Counted from the stretch's first letter, positions 38,254-47,719 are shown. The stretch is DNA of 64,000 nt from Deltaproteobacteria bacterium (GCA_002719955.1 PBFW01000024.1:1-64000); one strand, 5' to 3'. Made by a program: numbers and translations. The notes: generated by a model not told the origin, from the letters alone.

Positions 38254-39132
38254 TCAGGCGAGCCTGTCGGCCAGCGCTTGCAGAAGTTCCTCGTCCGGGC
38301 CGGCTCCCCCATCGGCGCGGAGGGTCTGGATGCAGACGTGATCCGCACCCGCGTCGAGGTGTTCCTGGACAAGCGCGGCGATCTCGTCGGGCTCGCCCCA
38401 ACAGACCATCGCGTCGACCAGCTGATCCGACCCCCCGTCTTCGAAATCGGCATCGTTGAATCCGAACTGCTTCAGGTTGTTCTGGTAATTGGGCAGGCGG
38501 ATATACATCTTGAGCGCGTTGCGTGCGCTCTCTCTCGCCCGGCCTGCGTCGGTCTCGGCGAGCACCATCTGTTCCGGGCAGAGAAGGGCGTCCGGGCCCA
38601 TCACCTCGCGGGCGTGTTTCGTGTGTGCGGGAGGAACCAGATAGGGGTGGGCGCCTTGCGCAGCGCTGGCGGAGAGGCCGAGCATCCTGTCCCGAAGCGC
38701 ACCGAGGACGATTGGTGCGTCGACCCGGGGCGCCTTGCCCATATAGAGCGCTCGATCGACGGCTTCGAGATACGTTCTCATCGTCGAGAGCGGCTTCGTG
38801 TAATCGTGGCCGCGTTGGCCGGAGACAAGATGCTGGTGGGAGACGCCGAGCCCGAGGATGAACCGGTTCGGAGCGACTTCGGAGAGCGTCTTCCAGATCG
38901 CCTTGGTCGACATCGGATCGCGCGCATAGATGTTGGCGATTCCCGTGGCATAGATCATGCGCTCGGTTCGAGCGGCGAGGAATCCGATCAGGGAGAAGGG
39001 GTCACGGCCCACGGCTTCGGGGATCCACATCGCGCTATAGCCCCAGTCCTCGCCGCGCTGCGCGAGTTCTGCCGCTTCGTTGGCACTCAGGTGGTCGAGC
39101 CAGGTCCAGATCCCGATCTTGCCCAACTCCAT
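38254..39132 (-). CDS. LLM-class F420-dependent oxidoreductase
   Basis: A 292-residue luciferase-like TIM barrel beginning MELGKIGIWTW. Typical segments are WGYSAMWIPEAVGRDPFSL, ARTERMIYATGIANIYAR and SHQHLVSGQRGHDY. The closest family known to me is the TIGR03620-type predicted F420-dependent oxidoreductase, whose substrates are unknown. It converges with the ThuA-like gene 125 bases away and diverges from the CXXCH gene. Confidence 0.85.
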   Translation of the reverse strand: MELGKIGIWTWLDHLSANEAAELAQRGEDWGYSAMWIPEAVGRDPFSLIGFLAARTERMIYATGIANIYARDPMSTKAIWKTLSEVAPNRFILGLGVSHQHLVSGQRGHDYTKPLSTMRTYLEAVDRALYMGKAPRVDAPIVLGALRDRMLGLSASAAQGAHPYLVPPAHTKHAREVMGPDALLCPEQMVLAETDAGRARESARNALKMYIRLPNYQNNLKQFGFNDADFEDGGSDQLVDAMVCWGEPDEIAALVQEHLDAGADHVCIQTLRADGGAGPDEELLQALADRLA

Positions 39133-39322
39133 CTCGCCAACCCTCCCGATTCGGTGACGGGCGTACCCTAGCAGGCCCGAAGTTTCGATCTTCGTCGCTC
39201 TGGGGTGATCTGGGGTTCAGTTCCCGGGTTCGTTCGGGCGAAAAGAAGGCGTTCGATCCGGTCCGAGTGGAGTCGTCTCCCCGTCGCCGGTGCGCCGCGC
39301 AGAATCGGGCGGAGGAATGGTC

Positions 39323-40189
39323 ATGGGAATGGAAAAGCAGGGAAGATGGGTTCGCCGGCTGGCGGTCGGAATGGGAATCGTCGTGCTCAGCGGGAGCCTC
39401 GCGGTCGGGCAAGCGGTTGCCTATCCGGGCGGAACTCCGGATTTTCAGACCGACGTCGGTCCCTATTGTGCCGCCTGTCACTCCTCGACCAGCGAGGAGG
39501 ATCTGTCGGGAATGGGTGATCGAGCCATCGCCGAACTCGCATCCAACAAGCATTTCAGTGCCATCCGTGCGGGGACCGGACGCTACGCGGAGCTTTCCGA
39601 GACCGATCGGTCCCGACTCGAAGAATTGCTCTCGGCCGTCGATCGGAATTCGACCATCGCGCTCGAATTTCCGGCCTCGGTCACCCCGGGTTCGACCTTC
39701 CAGGTCTCGGTCAAGGTGACGGGCGGGGCGGGGCCCTCGGTCGGTGTTGGACTCGTCGATCGCTCGCATCGATTCTTCGCGCGCCCCGCGTCCGCGCTCG
39801 GTTGGAAAGTGGTGGGGGCACCGACGATCATCGGGCCCAAGGGACCGCAGTCCACGTGGATCGAGCGCCGTCCGGAACGCGAGGGACGCAGTATCACCTT
39901 CGTGAACGTGGATGGCGTGCACTCGATCGCGGAAGAGGACAAGTGGTCTCGCGCGAAGATCATCTTCACGCTCAAGGCGCCCGACGAGATCGGGGATTAC
40001 CCATTGGTCGGTGTCTACTTCTATGGAACCGAGACGGGCACCTCGCTCTCGACGATGATGCACCCGGATTTCGGGCCCCAGCCCCTGGGTGGGGCACTCG
40101 GGAAGTCGGGTCGCGTGAAATTCTCAGACAAAGCGGTGATCAGCGTCAAAGAAGCGGTCCCGCAGCCGGTCGCCGAAATCCAGCCCTGA
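39323..40189 (+). CDS. Exported protein with one CXXCH heme motif
   Basis: The start at 39323 follows GGAGGA with 6 bases between. The 288-residue product has a signal peptide (VGMGIVVLSGSLAVGQAVA) and then VGPYCAACHSSTSEED, a single CXXCH heme-attachment site, near the N-terminus of the mature part. The rest has no recognised domain; it is rich in beta-type sequence and resembles an immunoglobulin-like or copper-type domain only weakly. It could be a periplasmic monoheme cytochrome. No maturation genes are present. Confidence 0.6.
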   Translation: MGMEKQGRWVRRLAVGMGIVVLSGSLAVGQAVAYPGGTPDFQTDVGPYCAACHSSTSEEDLSGMGDRAIAELASNKHFSAIRAGTGRYAELSETDRSRLEELLSAVDRNSTIALEFPASVTPGSTFQVSVKVTGGAGPSVGVGLVDRSHRFFARPASALGWKVVGAPTIIGPKGPQSTWIERRPEREGRSITFVNVDGVHSIAEEDKWSRAKIIFTLKAPDEIGDYPLVGVYFYGTETGTSLSTMMHPDFGPQPLGGALGKSGRVKFSDKAVISVKEAVPQPVAEIQP

Positions 40190-40260
40190 AATTTCGTGAG
40201 CGATATTCCGAGCGTCCGCTTCGAGTGTTGCCGGAGCCTGTGAAGCGGTCGGCCCCGGCG

Positions 40261-41742
40261 TTAGTGCCTCGCGAATTCGCCCGCCTTGAGCCGGGCCAGA
40301 TAGTGGTCGAGGTCCGCCTTCACGATTGGTGCGAGCAAGATGACGCCTGCGATATTCGGGAAGGCCATCCCGAGAATCATCAGGTCCCCGAAATTGAGCA
40401 CGACGCTGGCGTTCTGGAAGACCACCCCGCCGAAGGTGAAGGCCAGGAAGATGATCTGATAGACCAGGATCGTCTTCGCTCCGAATAGGTATTTCCAGGA
40501 GCGCTCTCCGTAATAGCTCCAGGAGATCATCGTGCTGAAGGCGAAGAGCACGGCCACGACCGTCAGAACCTTTGGGAACCAGGGGAAGACGGTCGCGAAC
40601 GCAGACGCGGTCATCGTGATCCCGCTGCCAGCGCTGGGGTCGTTCCAGGTCCCGGTGACGACGATGACGAGGGCGGTCGTCGTGCAGACCACCACGGTGT
40701 CGATGAAGGGCTCGAGCAGTGCGACCAATCCCTCGCGGATCGGCTCGTCGGTTCGGGCGGCCGAATGCGCGATCGCGGCGGATCCGATGCCCGCCTCGTT
40801 CGAAAATGCGGCGCGGCGGAAGCCCTGGATGAGGGTCCCGACGAGCCCGCCGACGCCCGCCTCGAGGCTGAAGGCGTCGCTCACGATCAAGCCCAGGGCA
40901 CCGGGGACCGCACTCGCATGGCTCAAGAGGATGAGCACCCCGCAGACCATGTAGAGCACGCACATACCGGGTACGAGAATCGAGGCGACTTCACCGATGC
41001 GACGGATGCCACCGATGATGACGAGGGCGACCAGCGCGACCAGAACTAGGCCGAAGCCGATCTGTCCCGCGCCGGAGGCGAGCAAAGGGATCTCTTGCTG
41101 GATGATCGCGAAGCTCTGGTTGGCCTGGAACATGTTGCCGCCGCCAAAGCTGGCGCCGATGCACATGACCGCGAAGACGATGGAGAGCGCTCGGCCGAGG
41201 CCGGCGAGGCCCCGCTCGGTGAGCCCGGCCTGCAAGTAGACCATCGGCCCGCCGGTGACATGACCGTCCTCGGCGATCGTTCTATATCGCTGGCCGAGGG
41301 AACACTCCGCGAATTTCGAGCTCATCCCGATCAAGCCGCCGACGATCATCCAGAAGACCGCGCCGGGGCCGCCGATGCCGACGGCAAAGGCGACGCCGGC
41401 GATATTGCCGAGACCGACGGTGGCCGAGAGCGCCGCGGACAGGGCCTGGAAATGAGTGATCTCTCCGGGCTCATCGGGCGAGGAGTATTTGCCTCGCACG
41501 CAGTCGACCCCGTGGCGGAAGCCCCGGATATTCACGAACTGGAAGCGGAAGGTGAAGAAGAGGGCGCCAAGGATCAGCCAGGCCACGACGATCGGGATCT
41601 GGATCGCATTGCCGGCGCGATCATCCCAGAAGGCCAAATCGAAGAAGATCACATCGTTGATCGGTGCTACGACCCACTCTGCGAAGAAGTGCTCGGCGGC
41701 GTCGAAGAGGCTGCTGGGCTCGGGCGTTGCGTCGGTCGGCAT
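40261..41742 (-). CDS. Sodium:alanine symporter (AGCS family)
   Basis: A 493-residue membrane protein with many hydrophobic helices. Family signatures are seen: HFQALSAALSATVGLGNIAGVAFAVGIGGPGAVFWM, FRRAAFSNEAGIGSAAIAHS and SYYGERSWKYLFG. AGCS members import alanine or glycine with sodium. It is monocistronic, divergent from the acyl-CoA synthetase, and shows the expected full length (about 450-500). Confidence 0.9.
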   Translation of the reverse strand: MPTDATPEPSSLFDAAEHFFAEWVVAPINDVIFFDLAFWDDRAGNAIQIPIVVAWLILGALFFTFRFQFVNIRGFRHGVDCVRGKYSSPDEPGEITHFQALSAALSATVGLGNIAGVAFAVGIGGPGAVFWMIVGGLIGMSSKFAECSLGQRYRTIAEDGHVTGGPMVYLQAGLTERGLAGLGRALSIVFAVMCIGASFGGGNMFQANQSFAIIQQEIPLLASGAGQIGFGLVLVALVALVIIGGIRRIGEVASILVPGMCVLYMVCGVLILLSHASAVPGALGLIVSDAFSLEAGVGGLVGTLIQGFRRAAFSNEAGIGSAAIAHSAARTDEPIREGLVALLEPFIDTVVVCTTTALVIVVTGTWNDPSAGSGITMTASAFATVFPWFPKVLTVVAVLFAFSTMISWSYYGERSWKYLFGAKTILVYQIIFLAFTFGGVVFQNASVVLNFGDLMILGMAFPNIAGVILLAPIVKADLDHYLARLKAGEFARH

Positions 41743-41842
41743 GCTTCATAAATCATACGCGATTTCAAGCAGATGCGGGCGCATTTGCGAGTCGGGAGCG
41801 TTTTTTGTGGGGGTGGGCGGGATCGACTAGTCTCTTCGCCCG

Positions 41843-44038
41843 ATGCCTAACCCGTCCAGTGATTCGGTCGACACCTCACCCGCGACCCGGACGCTCTCCG
41901 AACACGCCTCGAAGGAAATCGTCGCCAGCTACGGCGTGCCCCTGCCGCGGGAGCGTCTCGTCGGGGATCCGGCCGCTGCCGTCCGGGCAGCGGCGGAGAT
42001 CGGCTTCCCGATCGTTCTGAAACTCGCCGGGGATGGAATCGCCCACAAGACGGAGCGAAACCTGGTCCGTGTCGGGGTGCCCGATCCAGCCAGCGTCGAG
42101 GTGGAAGCGCAGAAACTGCTGGCGCGAGCCGAGCCTGCCGATGGAGAGGTTGCGCTTCTCGTGGCCGAGCAGGTGCGTGGCCAGCGCGAACTCATCGCTG
42201 GCGTCGTTCGGGACCCGCAATTCGGTCCCTGTGTGTTGTTGGGATTGGGCGGGATCCTGGCCGAGGCGATCGGCGATGCCGTGTTCGCGGTTGCGCCGCT
42301 GGGTCGGCGCGAAGCGTTCGCGATGATCGACGGGCTCGCGACGAGCCATCTCCTGACGCAACCCCATCGCGGGGAGCCCGCGATCGATCGCGAGGTCCTG
42401 GTCGGGCTCCTCGAAGGGCTCGGGCGACTGGCGCTCGAGCATCCGGAGATCGAGAGCGTCGACTTGAATCCGCTGATCATCGCCGGCGCCACCCCGATCG
42501 CGGTCGATGCCCTGGTCGAGGTGCGCGAGGCGGGAAGTTCGGACCCCCGCCCGCCGCTTGCGGCGCCGCTCTCGGACGAGGCGATCCTCGAACGCTTCGA
42601 GCCGCTCTTTCATCCCAAGGGTGTCATCGTCGCGGGGGTGGCGAGCCATCCGGGGAAATTCGGCTTTGTCACGCTGCACAATCTGCTTCGATGCGATTAT
42701 CCGGGTGAGATTTTCGGCGTGAAGCCGGATGCGGTGGAGGTGCTCGGGCTGCAGACGCTTTCGAGCGTCGAGGAGGTTCCCGAGGGCCGGGCCGACCTCG
42801 TCTTCGTGTGCACGCCCAACAAGATCAATGTCGAGCTCCTGCGCGCCTGCGCGAAGAAGGGTGTGCGAGCCGCCTTCGTGACGAGCGCCGGTTATGCGGA
42901 AGCGGGCGAATCCGGTCGGGCCATGCAGGCGGAACTCGTGGCCACGGCCGAGGCGCTCGGCCTGTTGCTGATCGGTCCGAATGGGCAGGGCGTCATCTCG
43001 ACCCCGGAATCGATGTGTGCCCAGATCGTGGCGCCGAATCCGCCGCCTGGACGTATCGGGGTTGCGAGCCAGAGCGGAAACCTTGTTTCGTCCTACCTGA
43101 ACTATGCGGTCGCGACGGGCGTCGGGATCAGCAAGGCCGTCTCCCTCGGCAACTCCGCCCAGACGGGTCTGCCGGAGCTCCTCGAATATTTCTCGGTCGA
43201 CCCGCATACGGACGTCGCGGTCGCCTATGTCGAAGGCGTCGGCGACGGTCGCGCCTTTCGTCGCGCCGCCGAACGACTCACCCGCCGCAAACCTTTGGTT
43301 CTCGTGAAGGGGGGCGCACGGGCCGAGGGGCAGCGCGCGGCGGCGAGCCATACCGGCGCCCTCGCCAGTGACGATCGCGTCTTCGACGGGCTGTGTCGTC
43401 AGCTCGGAGTGCTGCGCGCCCCGACGATCGAGGAGGCCTTCGAGTGGGCGGCGACGCTCTCGACCCAGCCGATTCCGAGGGGACGTCGGGTCGTCATCTT
43501 CACCTCGGTCGGTGGCTGGGGCGTGCTGGCGGCGGATGCCTGCGCCGAGGTCGGTCTCGAGCTGGTCGCGCTGCCCGCCTCGGTCCGCGAGGCGATCGAC
43601 GAGCGGGTTCCGGCGCGCTGGAGTCGGGGCAATCCGATCGACCTCGCCGGTGGCGAGACCCGGGATACGATTCCCGAGGTCCTCGATCTCGTCTGTGCCC
43701 ACCCCGACGTCGATGCGGTCATCCATCTCGGGTTGGGGATCCAGGCGGCGACCGCGGGGATGTTCCGCACGGGTCGCTTCTTCCCTGAGCACGGTCTCGA
43801 GCGGATGTCCGATTTTCACGAGCGGCAGGACAGACGCTACGTGGAGGCGGGGATCACGGCGAGCCGGAAGCACGCAAAGCCCGTGCTGGCGGTGACGGAG
43901 TTGGTGGCCTCGAACCCCGAGAATCCCGCGCCGGCGGTGCTCCGGGAGCGGGGGAGGATCTGCTATCCGAGCGCCCACAGAGCGGTTCGAGCCCTCGCAG
44001 CACTGGTGCGGTGGGGCGAGTTCAAACGGCAGGAATAG
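41843..44038 (+). CDS. ADP-forming acyl-CoA synthetase (fused ATP-grasp and CoA-ligase domains)
   Basis: The 731-residue protein has an N-terminal ATP-grasp part (YGVPLPRERLV, LKLAGDGIAHKTERNLV) and a C-terminal CoA-binding and ligase part (GLLLIGPNGQGVIS, GRIGVASQSGNLVSSYLNY). The active-site phosphohistidine lies in AAASHTGALA. The family makes acyl-CoA from acid, CoA and ATP, or runs in reverse to conserve ATP. The domain order is swapped relative to the archaeal enzymes, as is common for fused bacterial members. It is divergent from the alanine symporter. Confidence 0.85.
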   Translation: MPNPSSDSVDTSPATRTLSEHASKEIVASYGVPLPRERLVGDPAAAVRAAAEIGFPIVLKLAGDGIAHKTERNLVRVGVPDPASVEVEAQKLLARAEPADGEVALLVAEQVRGQRELIAGVVRDPQFGPCVLLGLGGILAEAIGDAVFAVAPLGRREAFAMIDGLATSHLLTQPHRGEPAIDREVLVGLLEGLGRLALEHPEIESVDLNPLIIAGATPIAVDALVEVREAGSSDPRPPLAAPLSDEAILERFEPLFHPKGVIVAGVASHPGKFGFVTLHNLLRCDYPGEIFGVKPDAVEVLGLQTLSSVEEVPEGRADLVFVCTPNKINVELLRACAKKGVRAAFVTSAGYAEAGESGRAMQAELVATAEALGLLLIGPNGQGVISTPESMCAQIVAPNPPPGRIGVASQSGNLVSSYLNYAVATGVGISKAVSLGNSAQTGLPELLEYFSVDPHTDVAVAYVEGVGDGRAFRRAAERLTRRKPLVLVKGGARAEGQRAAASHTGALASDDRVFDGLCRQLGVLRAPTIEEAFEWAATLSTQPIPRGRRVVIFTSVGGWGVLAADACAEVGLELVALPASVREAIDERVPARWSRGNPIDLAGGETRDTIPEVLDLVCAHPDVDAVIHLGLGIQAATAGMFRTGRFFPEHGLERMSDFHERQDRRYVEAGITASRKHAKPVLAVTELVASNPENPAPAVLRERGRICYPSAHRAVRALAALVRWGEFKRQE

Positions 44039-44176
44039 AGTCTGCGACAGCCGAGCGGGGCGCGCTGCCGACGAAATCGTTCGGGGTTTCAGGTGCGCTC
44101 GGCGGGGTGTGCTCGGTCAGAGTCGAAAGACGGCGATTGGCGGATTGTCGCGCGAATCGGGTCCCAGAAAAGATGT

Positions 44177-44205
44177 GGCCCGACGTGTCTAGGACACGTC
44201 GGGCC
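44177..44205. other. Perfect 13-bp inverted repeat downstream of the acyl-CoA synthetase
   Basis: GGCCCGACGTGTC, loop TAG, GACACGTCGGGCC. The RNA would be a very stable hairpin. It has no T-run directly after it on the plus strand; on the minus strand a TCTTTTCT run follows about 3-4 bases later. It may end transcription of the synthetase gene, or act as an inverted-repeat binding site. It lies 139 bases after that gene's stop. Confidence 0.5.
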
Positions 44206-44259
44206 TCCCTGGGAAGGGGATACCGGCTTGTTCATAATGGAAGTACAGTTTTGGAGCTT

Positions 44260-44358
44260 CGCGTGGCGCAGTTTTTTTCGATCCGCTGCACTTTTTTGTT
44301 GAGTATTCTGTAACTACTTGAAAATGTTATTGTTTTATACAACCCGAAGAGAGGAGCC
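44260..44358 (+). promoter_or_regulatory. AT-rich leader upstream of gcvR
   Basis: This about 100-base stretch is far more A+T rich than its surroundings (for example CACTTTTTTGTTGAGTATTC, TTATTGTTTTATACAAC). It probably holds the promoter of the ACT-domain gene. Candidate elements are TTGAGT at 44299-44304 and TATACA at 44336-44341, but their spacing is not canonical, so I place no exact promoter. The ribosome binding site is GAGAGGAG just before the ATG. Confidence 0.45.
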
Positions 44359-44877
44359 ATGGCTCGCACGCTCGTTCTGACCGTCATCGGAGAGGATCGC
44401 CCCGGTCTGGTCGAGGCGCTCGCAGAACTCATCATCGAGCACGAGGGGAGTTGGGACGAGAGCCGCATGGCGCGTCTCGCCGGCCACTTCGCGGGGGTCG
44501 TTCAGGTCCACCTGCCCGAGACCCGGGCGGAAGCCCTGATGGCTGCGCTTTCGGCACTCTCCGAACGCGGCCTTTCGGTGAGCGTCGTCGATAGCGATTG
44601 GTCCCTCGCGAGTGCCGACCACCGGGAATCGATTCGTATGGAACTCGTCGGACAGGATCGCCCCGGCATCGTGCGGGATATCTCGAGCGCGTTGGCTTCA
44701 CTCGGTGTGAGCGTTCAGGATCTGCGAACCGTGGTCGAGAGCGCGCCGATGTCTGGCGAGCGACTCTTTCGTGCGCAGGCCGAACTCGCGCCTCCCGCGG
44801 ACGTCGAGATCGAGCGGATTCGAAGTGTCCTCGAAAAGCTGGCCGACGATATGATGGTCGACATGACGCTCGACTAG
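44359..44877 (+). CDS. GcvR-like protein with two ACT domains
   Basis: The 172-residue product has two ACT regulatory domains: an N-terminal one beginning LVLTVIGEDRPGLVEALAE and a C-terminal one beginning IRMELVGQDRPGIVRDIS, the Asp-Arg-Pro-Gly pattern of the GcvR type. GcvR represses glycine cleavage in enterobacteria by binding GcvA; whether that holds here is unknown, since no gcv gene is in the window. It has a good RBS and an AT-rich leader. Confidence 0.82.
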   Translation: MARTLVLTVIGEDRPGLVEALAELIIEHEGSWDESRMARLAGHFAGVVQVHLPETRAEALMAALSALSERGLSVSVVDSDWSLASADHRESIRMELVGQDRPGIVRDISSALASLGVSVQDLRTVVESAPMSGERLFRAQAELAPPADVEIERIRSVLEKLADDMMVDMTLD

Positions 44878-45050
44878 GTCCCTGCCCCGGGAGCGTCGTC
44901 CAGGCTCTCCTCCTTTCCATCCCCCATCCCCCATCCTGCGCGCTGCTCCACCGACGCTCGGCCGACTCCTCGCTTTCCCTCCAGGATTGGATTCAAATTC
45001 GATCGGGAGTTGATCTCATCCATTGGGCGTCGATGGTAATCGTCGCGTGG

Positions 45051-46328
45051 ATGAAGATCCGATTCGGTGACTACCAACTCGATGAAGAGCGATACCTGCT
45101 CGAATGTTCGGGCGAGCGGGTCGAGCTGAGGCCCAAAGTCTTCGATCTGCTGGTCGAACTCTTGCGCCATAGGACCCGTGTCGTGCGGCGAGATGAGCTG
45201 GTCGAACGGCTCTGGGATTCAACTTCCGTTGGTGCGGGATCTCTGTCGGGCCTCGTCAACGAATTGCGTCACGCCCTTGGAGAGGATGGGCGTAGCGCGA
45301 GTTCGATTCGGACCGTTCACGCGCGGGGCTACCAGTTCGTTGCGCCGGTCGAGGGGGGTGACCCGTGCGGGCGAACCCACTGCGACCGGGCCACGCCCGG
45401 GTTCGGAAAGAGCCGCGCGTCGACGATTATTGAGCGCGTCGCAGAGCAGGGCACGTGCGGTGTGGTCATCGAGGTCGGGGAGTCCGGTGGTTCGTGCGGG
45501 GATAGGGGGGAGCGCCCGGACGATCGGGAAGCCGAGTCGGCTCGTGGGGAGGGGGAACTCTCGGAGTTGCTGATCCTGGCCGAGCAGACGGGTTTCGAGA
45601 TCCATCGGTTCTTCGCGCCCGACGAATCGATGGCGTCGCCCTCGCGATTCGCGAGGCAGGTCATCGATTCGATGATCGCGAGTCGGGGACGGGCTACCGT
45701 GAGTCGGGCCCTGCCGCTGCCCGCGCGGGCATGGCTCGAGGAATCCGCGTGCGAGCCGATCGCGGGCGGGCGGGCGGGGAGACCGGGTGGCCCCGCGGAT
45801 CCCGTGGGCTCACTTCTCTCGCTCCTTTCGGTCGCCTCGCGGCGCTGTCCGGTGGTGATCCTGATCGAGGACGTGGGGCGCGCCGGTGCACGCTTCGCGT
45901 GGGACCTGGTGGCGATGGTCCAGCGGCTCGAGCGGGAGCCGGTTTTGTGGGTGGGGACGGTCAAGGCGCTCGCGCTCGGGGGGGCGTGGCTGCGGGTGCT
46001 CGAATCGGAGGGTGCGTTCGAAAGCTGGCGCGCCGCACCGGCACGGGCCGCCTTGGATCGATCGCTGAGGCGACTCGGGCTCGATCCTCTTCCGGCGTTC
46101 GTCATGGCCGCGATCGAGGCGCATGTCCGAGGAGATCCGGCCGCGCTCGATGCGATCGGTGAATGGATGAGCGAGTTCGACCGGGACCGGGATCAGCCGC
46201 GTCGGCGGGCGTCCGATTCGAGTCATGACGAGGTGGTGATCGCTCCCGCATCGGATCCTGTCAGGGGCGCAATGCGAAGTGTCGTCGCCCCGCAGAGGGC
46301 GACTCGTCTACGCTCGGTTGATCCGTAG
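45051..46328 (+). CDS. Winged-helix regulator with degenerate NTPase domain
   Basis: Starting at ATG 45051 (MKIRFGDYQLDEERYLLE), the 425-residue product has an OmpR/PhoB-type winged-helix DNA-binding domain (to about residue 100: LRPKVFDLLVELLRHRTRVV, LRHALGEDG, ARGYQFVAPV). It is followed by a region resembling the AAA/STAND module of such regulators. There the phosphate-binding loop reads ATPGFGKSR, lacking the first Gly, and the Walker-B-like strand reads CPVVILIEDVGR. The middle shows Gly- and Arg-rich drift. The DNA-binding half looks functional; the ATPase half may not be. An ATG at 45033 is in frame. Confidence 0.7.
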   Translation: MKIRFGDYQLDEERYLLECSGERVELRPKVFDLLVELLRHRTRVVRRDELVERLWDSTSVGAGSLSGLVNELRHALGEDGRSASSIRTVHARGYQFVAPVEGGDPCGRTHCDRATPGFGKSRASTIIERVAEQGTCGVVIEVGESGGSCGDRGERPDDREAESARGEGELSELLILAEQTGFEIHRFFAPDESMASPSRFARQVIDSMIASRGRATVSRALPLPARAWLEESACEPIAGGRAGRPGGPADPVGSLLSLLSVASRRCPVVILIEDVGRAGARFAWDLVAMVQRLEREPVLWVGTVKALALGGAWLRVLESEGAFESWRAAPARAALDRSLRRLGLDPLPAFVMAAIEAHVRGDPAALDAIGEWMSEFDRDRDQPRRRASDSSHDEVVIAPASDPVRGAMRSVVAPQRATRLRSVDP

Positions 46329-46663
46329 GGAATCAGCAATATGTGCCGTTCAATCCGTGTGCGGTCGGTGGCATCGAACCGGCTCTGAAAGTGGGGTGTC
46401 CAACCGGCGATTTGCCGGGCGGCCTTCGAATAATTCGAGGCTTTGGGATTTAAAGTCGGCAAGACTGACTGACGGCGTGTCAGAATGACGAGTGGGAGGT
46501 GGCCGGCGTGAAGAATATGCTCCGTTTAAGCTCAGCGCGCGTTCATGCGGGAGATGTATTCGATGGGCCCTTTCTCGCGGCAGGCGCATTGCTTGGGCCC
46601 GAAGGCGATCTAGGGTCCGATCTGCGTGCAGATCATCCATCAGGCCCGCACCGAGAGGAATTG
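46329..46663. other. Intergenic stretch with no supported gene
   Basis: About 335 bases between the winged-helix regulator and the TerB-like gene. The plus-strand frame running into the latter from 46499 has no homology and no good start, so I treat it as leader. No terminator with a T-run or recognisable RNA is seen. Confidence 0.35.
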
Positions 46664-46993
46664 ATGCTCGACGACCTCGACCAACGAGACAGGCTTCGCC
46701 TCGTCGAGTTTGTCTGCTCCTTTGCCTGGGTAGATCTCGAAATCCAGCCAGAAGAGCGTGTTTTCATCTCCCGACTCATTCGCCGGCTCAAGCTCGGCGA
46801 GGACGAGGCTCTTCGCGTGCAGCAATGGTTGGATCGACCGCCGAGGCTCGACGGCCTCGATCCCACTTCGATTCCTGCGGCCCACCGCCGCTTCTTCGTC
46901 GAGGCGATCGAAGGTCTGATTTCTGCGGATGGCGAAATCTCCGACGAAGAGCGCGAGACCTTCGAGATTTTCAAGCAGCTACTCGTCGATTGA
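46664..46993 (+). CDS. TerB-like protein
   Basis: Starting at ATG 46664 (after AGAGGAATTG), the 109-residue product is a small helical protein: DRLRLVEFVCSFAWVDLEIQ, PEERVFISRLIRRLKL and GLISADGEISDEERETFEIF. The repeated pattern of a helix, Asp/Glu-rich loop and helix fits the TerB/DjlA-type metal-binding fold. Function is unknown; some members are linked to tellurite resistance or membrane stress. A longer in-frame start at 46499 lacks support. Confidence 0.65.
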   Translation: MLDDLDQRDRLRLVEFVCSFAWVDLEIQPEERVFISRLIRRLKLGEDEALRVQQWLDRPPRLDGLDPTSIPAAHRRFFVEAIEGLISADGEISDEERETFEIFKQLLVD

Positions 46994-47135
46994 CCCGCGG
47001 CGGCCGAGCCGCTTTTGCCTCATCCGGGTGTCCCCCATCCCCCGCCGGCCCGCCCGCTCATGAGGCGGTGATCACGATGCGCTCCGGTGGCGGGTTCCGC
47101 CTTGGAAGGGCCTTGCGACGGGCGCGAAGCAGCGA

Positions 47136-47719
47136 TCAGCTGGCGCGTATTGCGGCCTGGTGGGGTGGCAGCGGGATCAGCATCGAGGTCTCGTCGATCA
47201 CCTGCTGATCGTTCGTGCGCCGCTCGAGGGATCGTTTCTCGATCATCGGGATGCTGACCAGGGGGAACCCCCCGACATCGCGAGCGGTGCGAGAAGGCCG
47301 AGCTTCGCCCATTCCGTGTCGGCGGCGAGTCCAAACAGGAAGAGACTCCACCAGATCATCATCTCGCCCAGGTAGTTCGGATGTCTCGAATAGCGCCAAT
47401 CCTCGTGGTCGAGCCCGGTTCAGCCGGGAGCCCCAGTTCCAGGTCAACCGCACGCCCCAGACCGAGATCACGAAAAGGACCCCGCCGTTCGCAGCGCGGG
47501 GACGCCCGGCTCCGCGAGGCTCATCCAGTAGAGCACGACCGCAAATGGGGATCACGCTCCAATGGGCATCGTAGAAGCTCGAGTAGTCGTACGCGAAGCT
47601 CCAGCCGAAGATGATGATCGTCGCGACGCCGTCCGCCGCGAGGCCACGACTAGGAGAGCGTCACCAGGGGGAGGGCACGAGACTTCGAAATTGGATTCGA
47701 GGCGGGGCGTTCATGCATG
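47136..47719 (-). pseudogene. DUF1295 (steroid 5-alpha-reductase-like) pseudogene with several frameshifts
   Basis: Reading the minus strand from an ATG at 47719, family segments appear in different frames. DGVATIIIFGWSFAYDYSS is in one. VVLYWMSLAEPGVPALRTAG is in the next, then GVLFVISVWGVRLTWNW back in the first. The core HEDWRYSRHPNYLGEMMIWW then follows in another frame, then GGFPLVSIPMIEKRSLERR in yet another, to a stop at 47136. At least four frame changes lie between about 47600 and 47250, several in or near runs of G or C. Intact relatives are integral membrane proteins of unknown substrate. It is dead unless the frameshifts are assembly errors. Confidence 0.8.

Noticed and set aside
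41876..43978. Long minus-strand frame (700 codons) in the acyl-CoA synthetase
   Set aside because: Antisense shadow of a clear ADP-forming acyl-CoA synthetase.
44177..44205. Hairpin as a standard rho-independent terminator
   Set aside because: There is no T-run next to it on the plus strand, so I list it as an inverted repeat of uncertain role.
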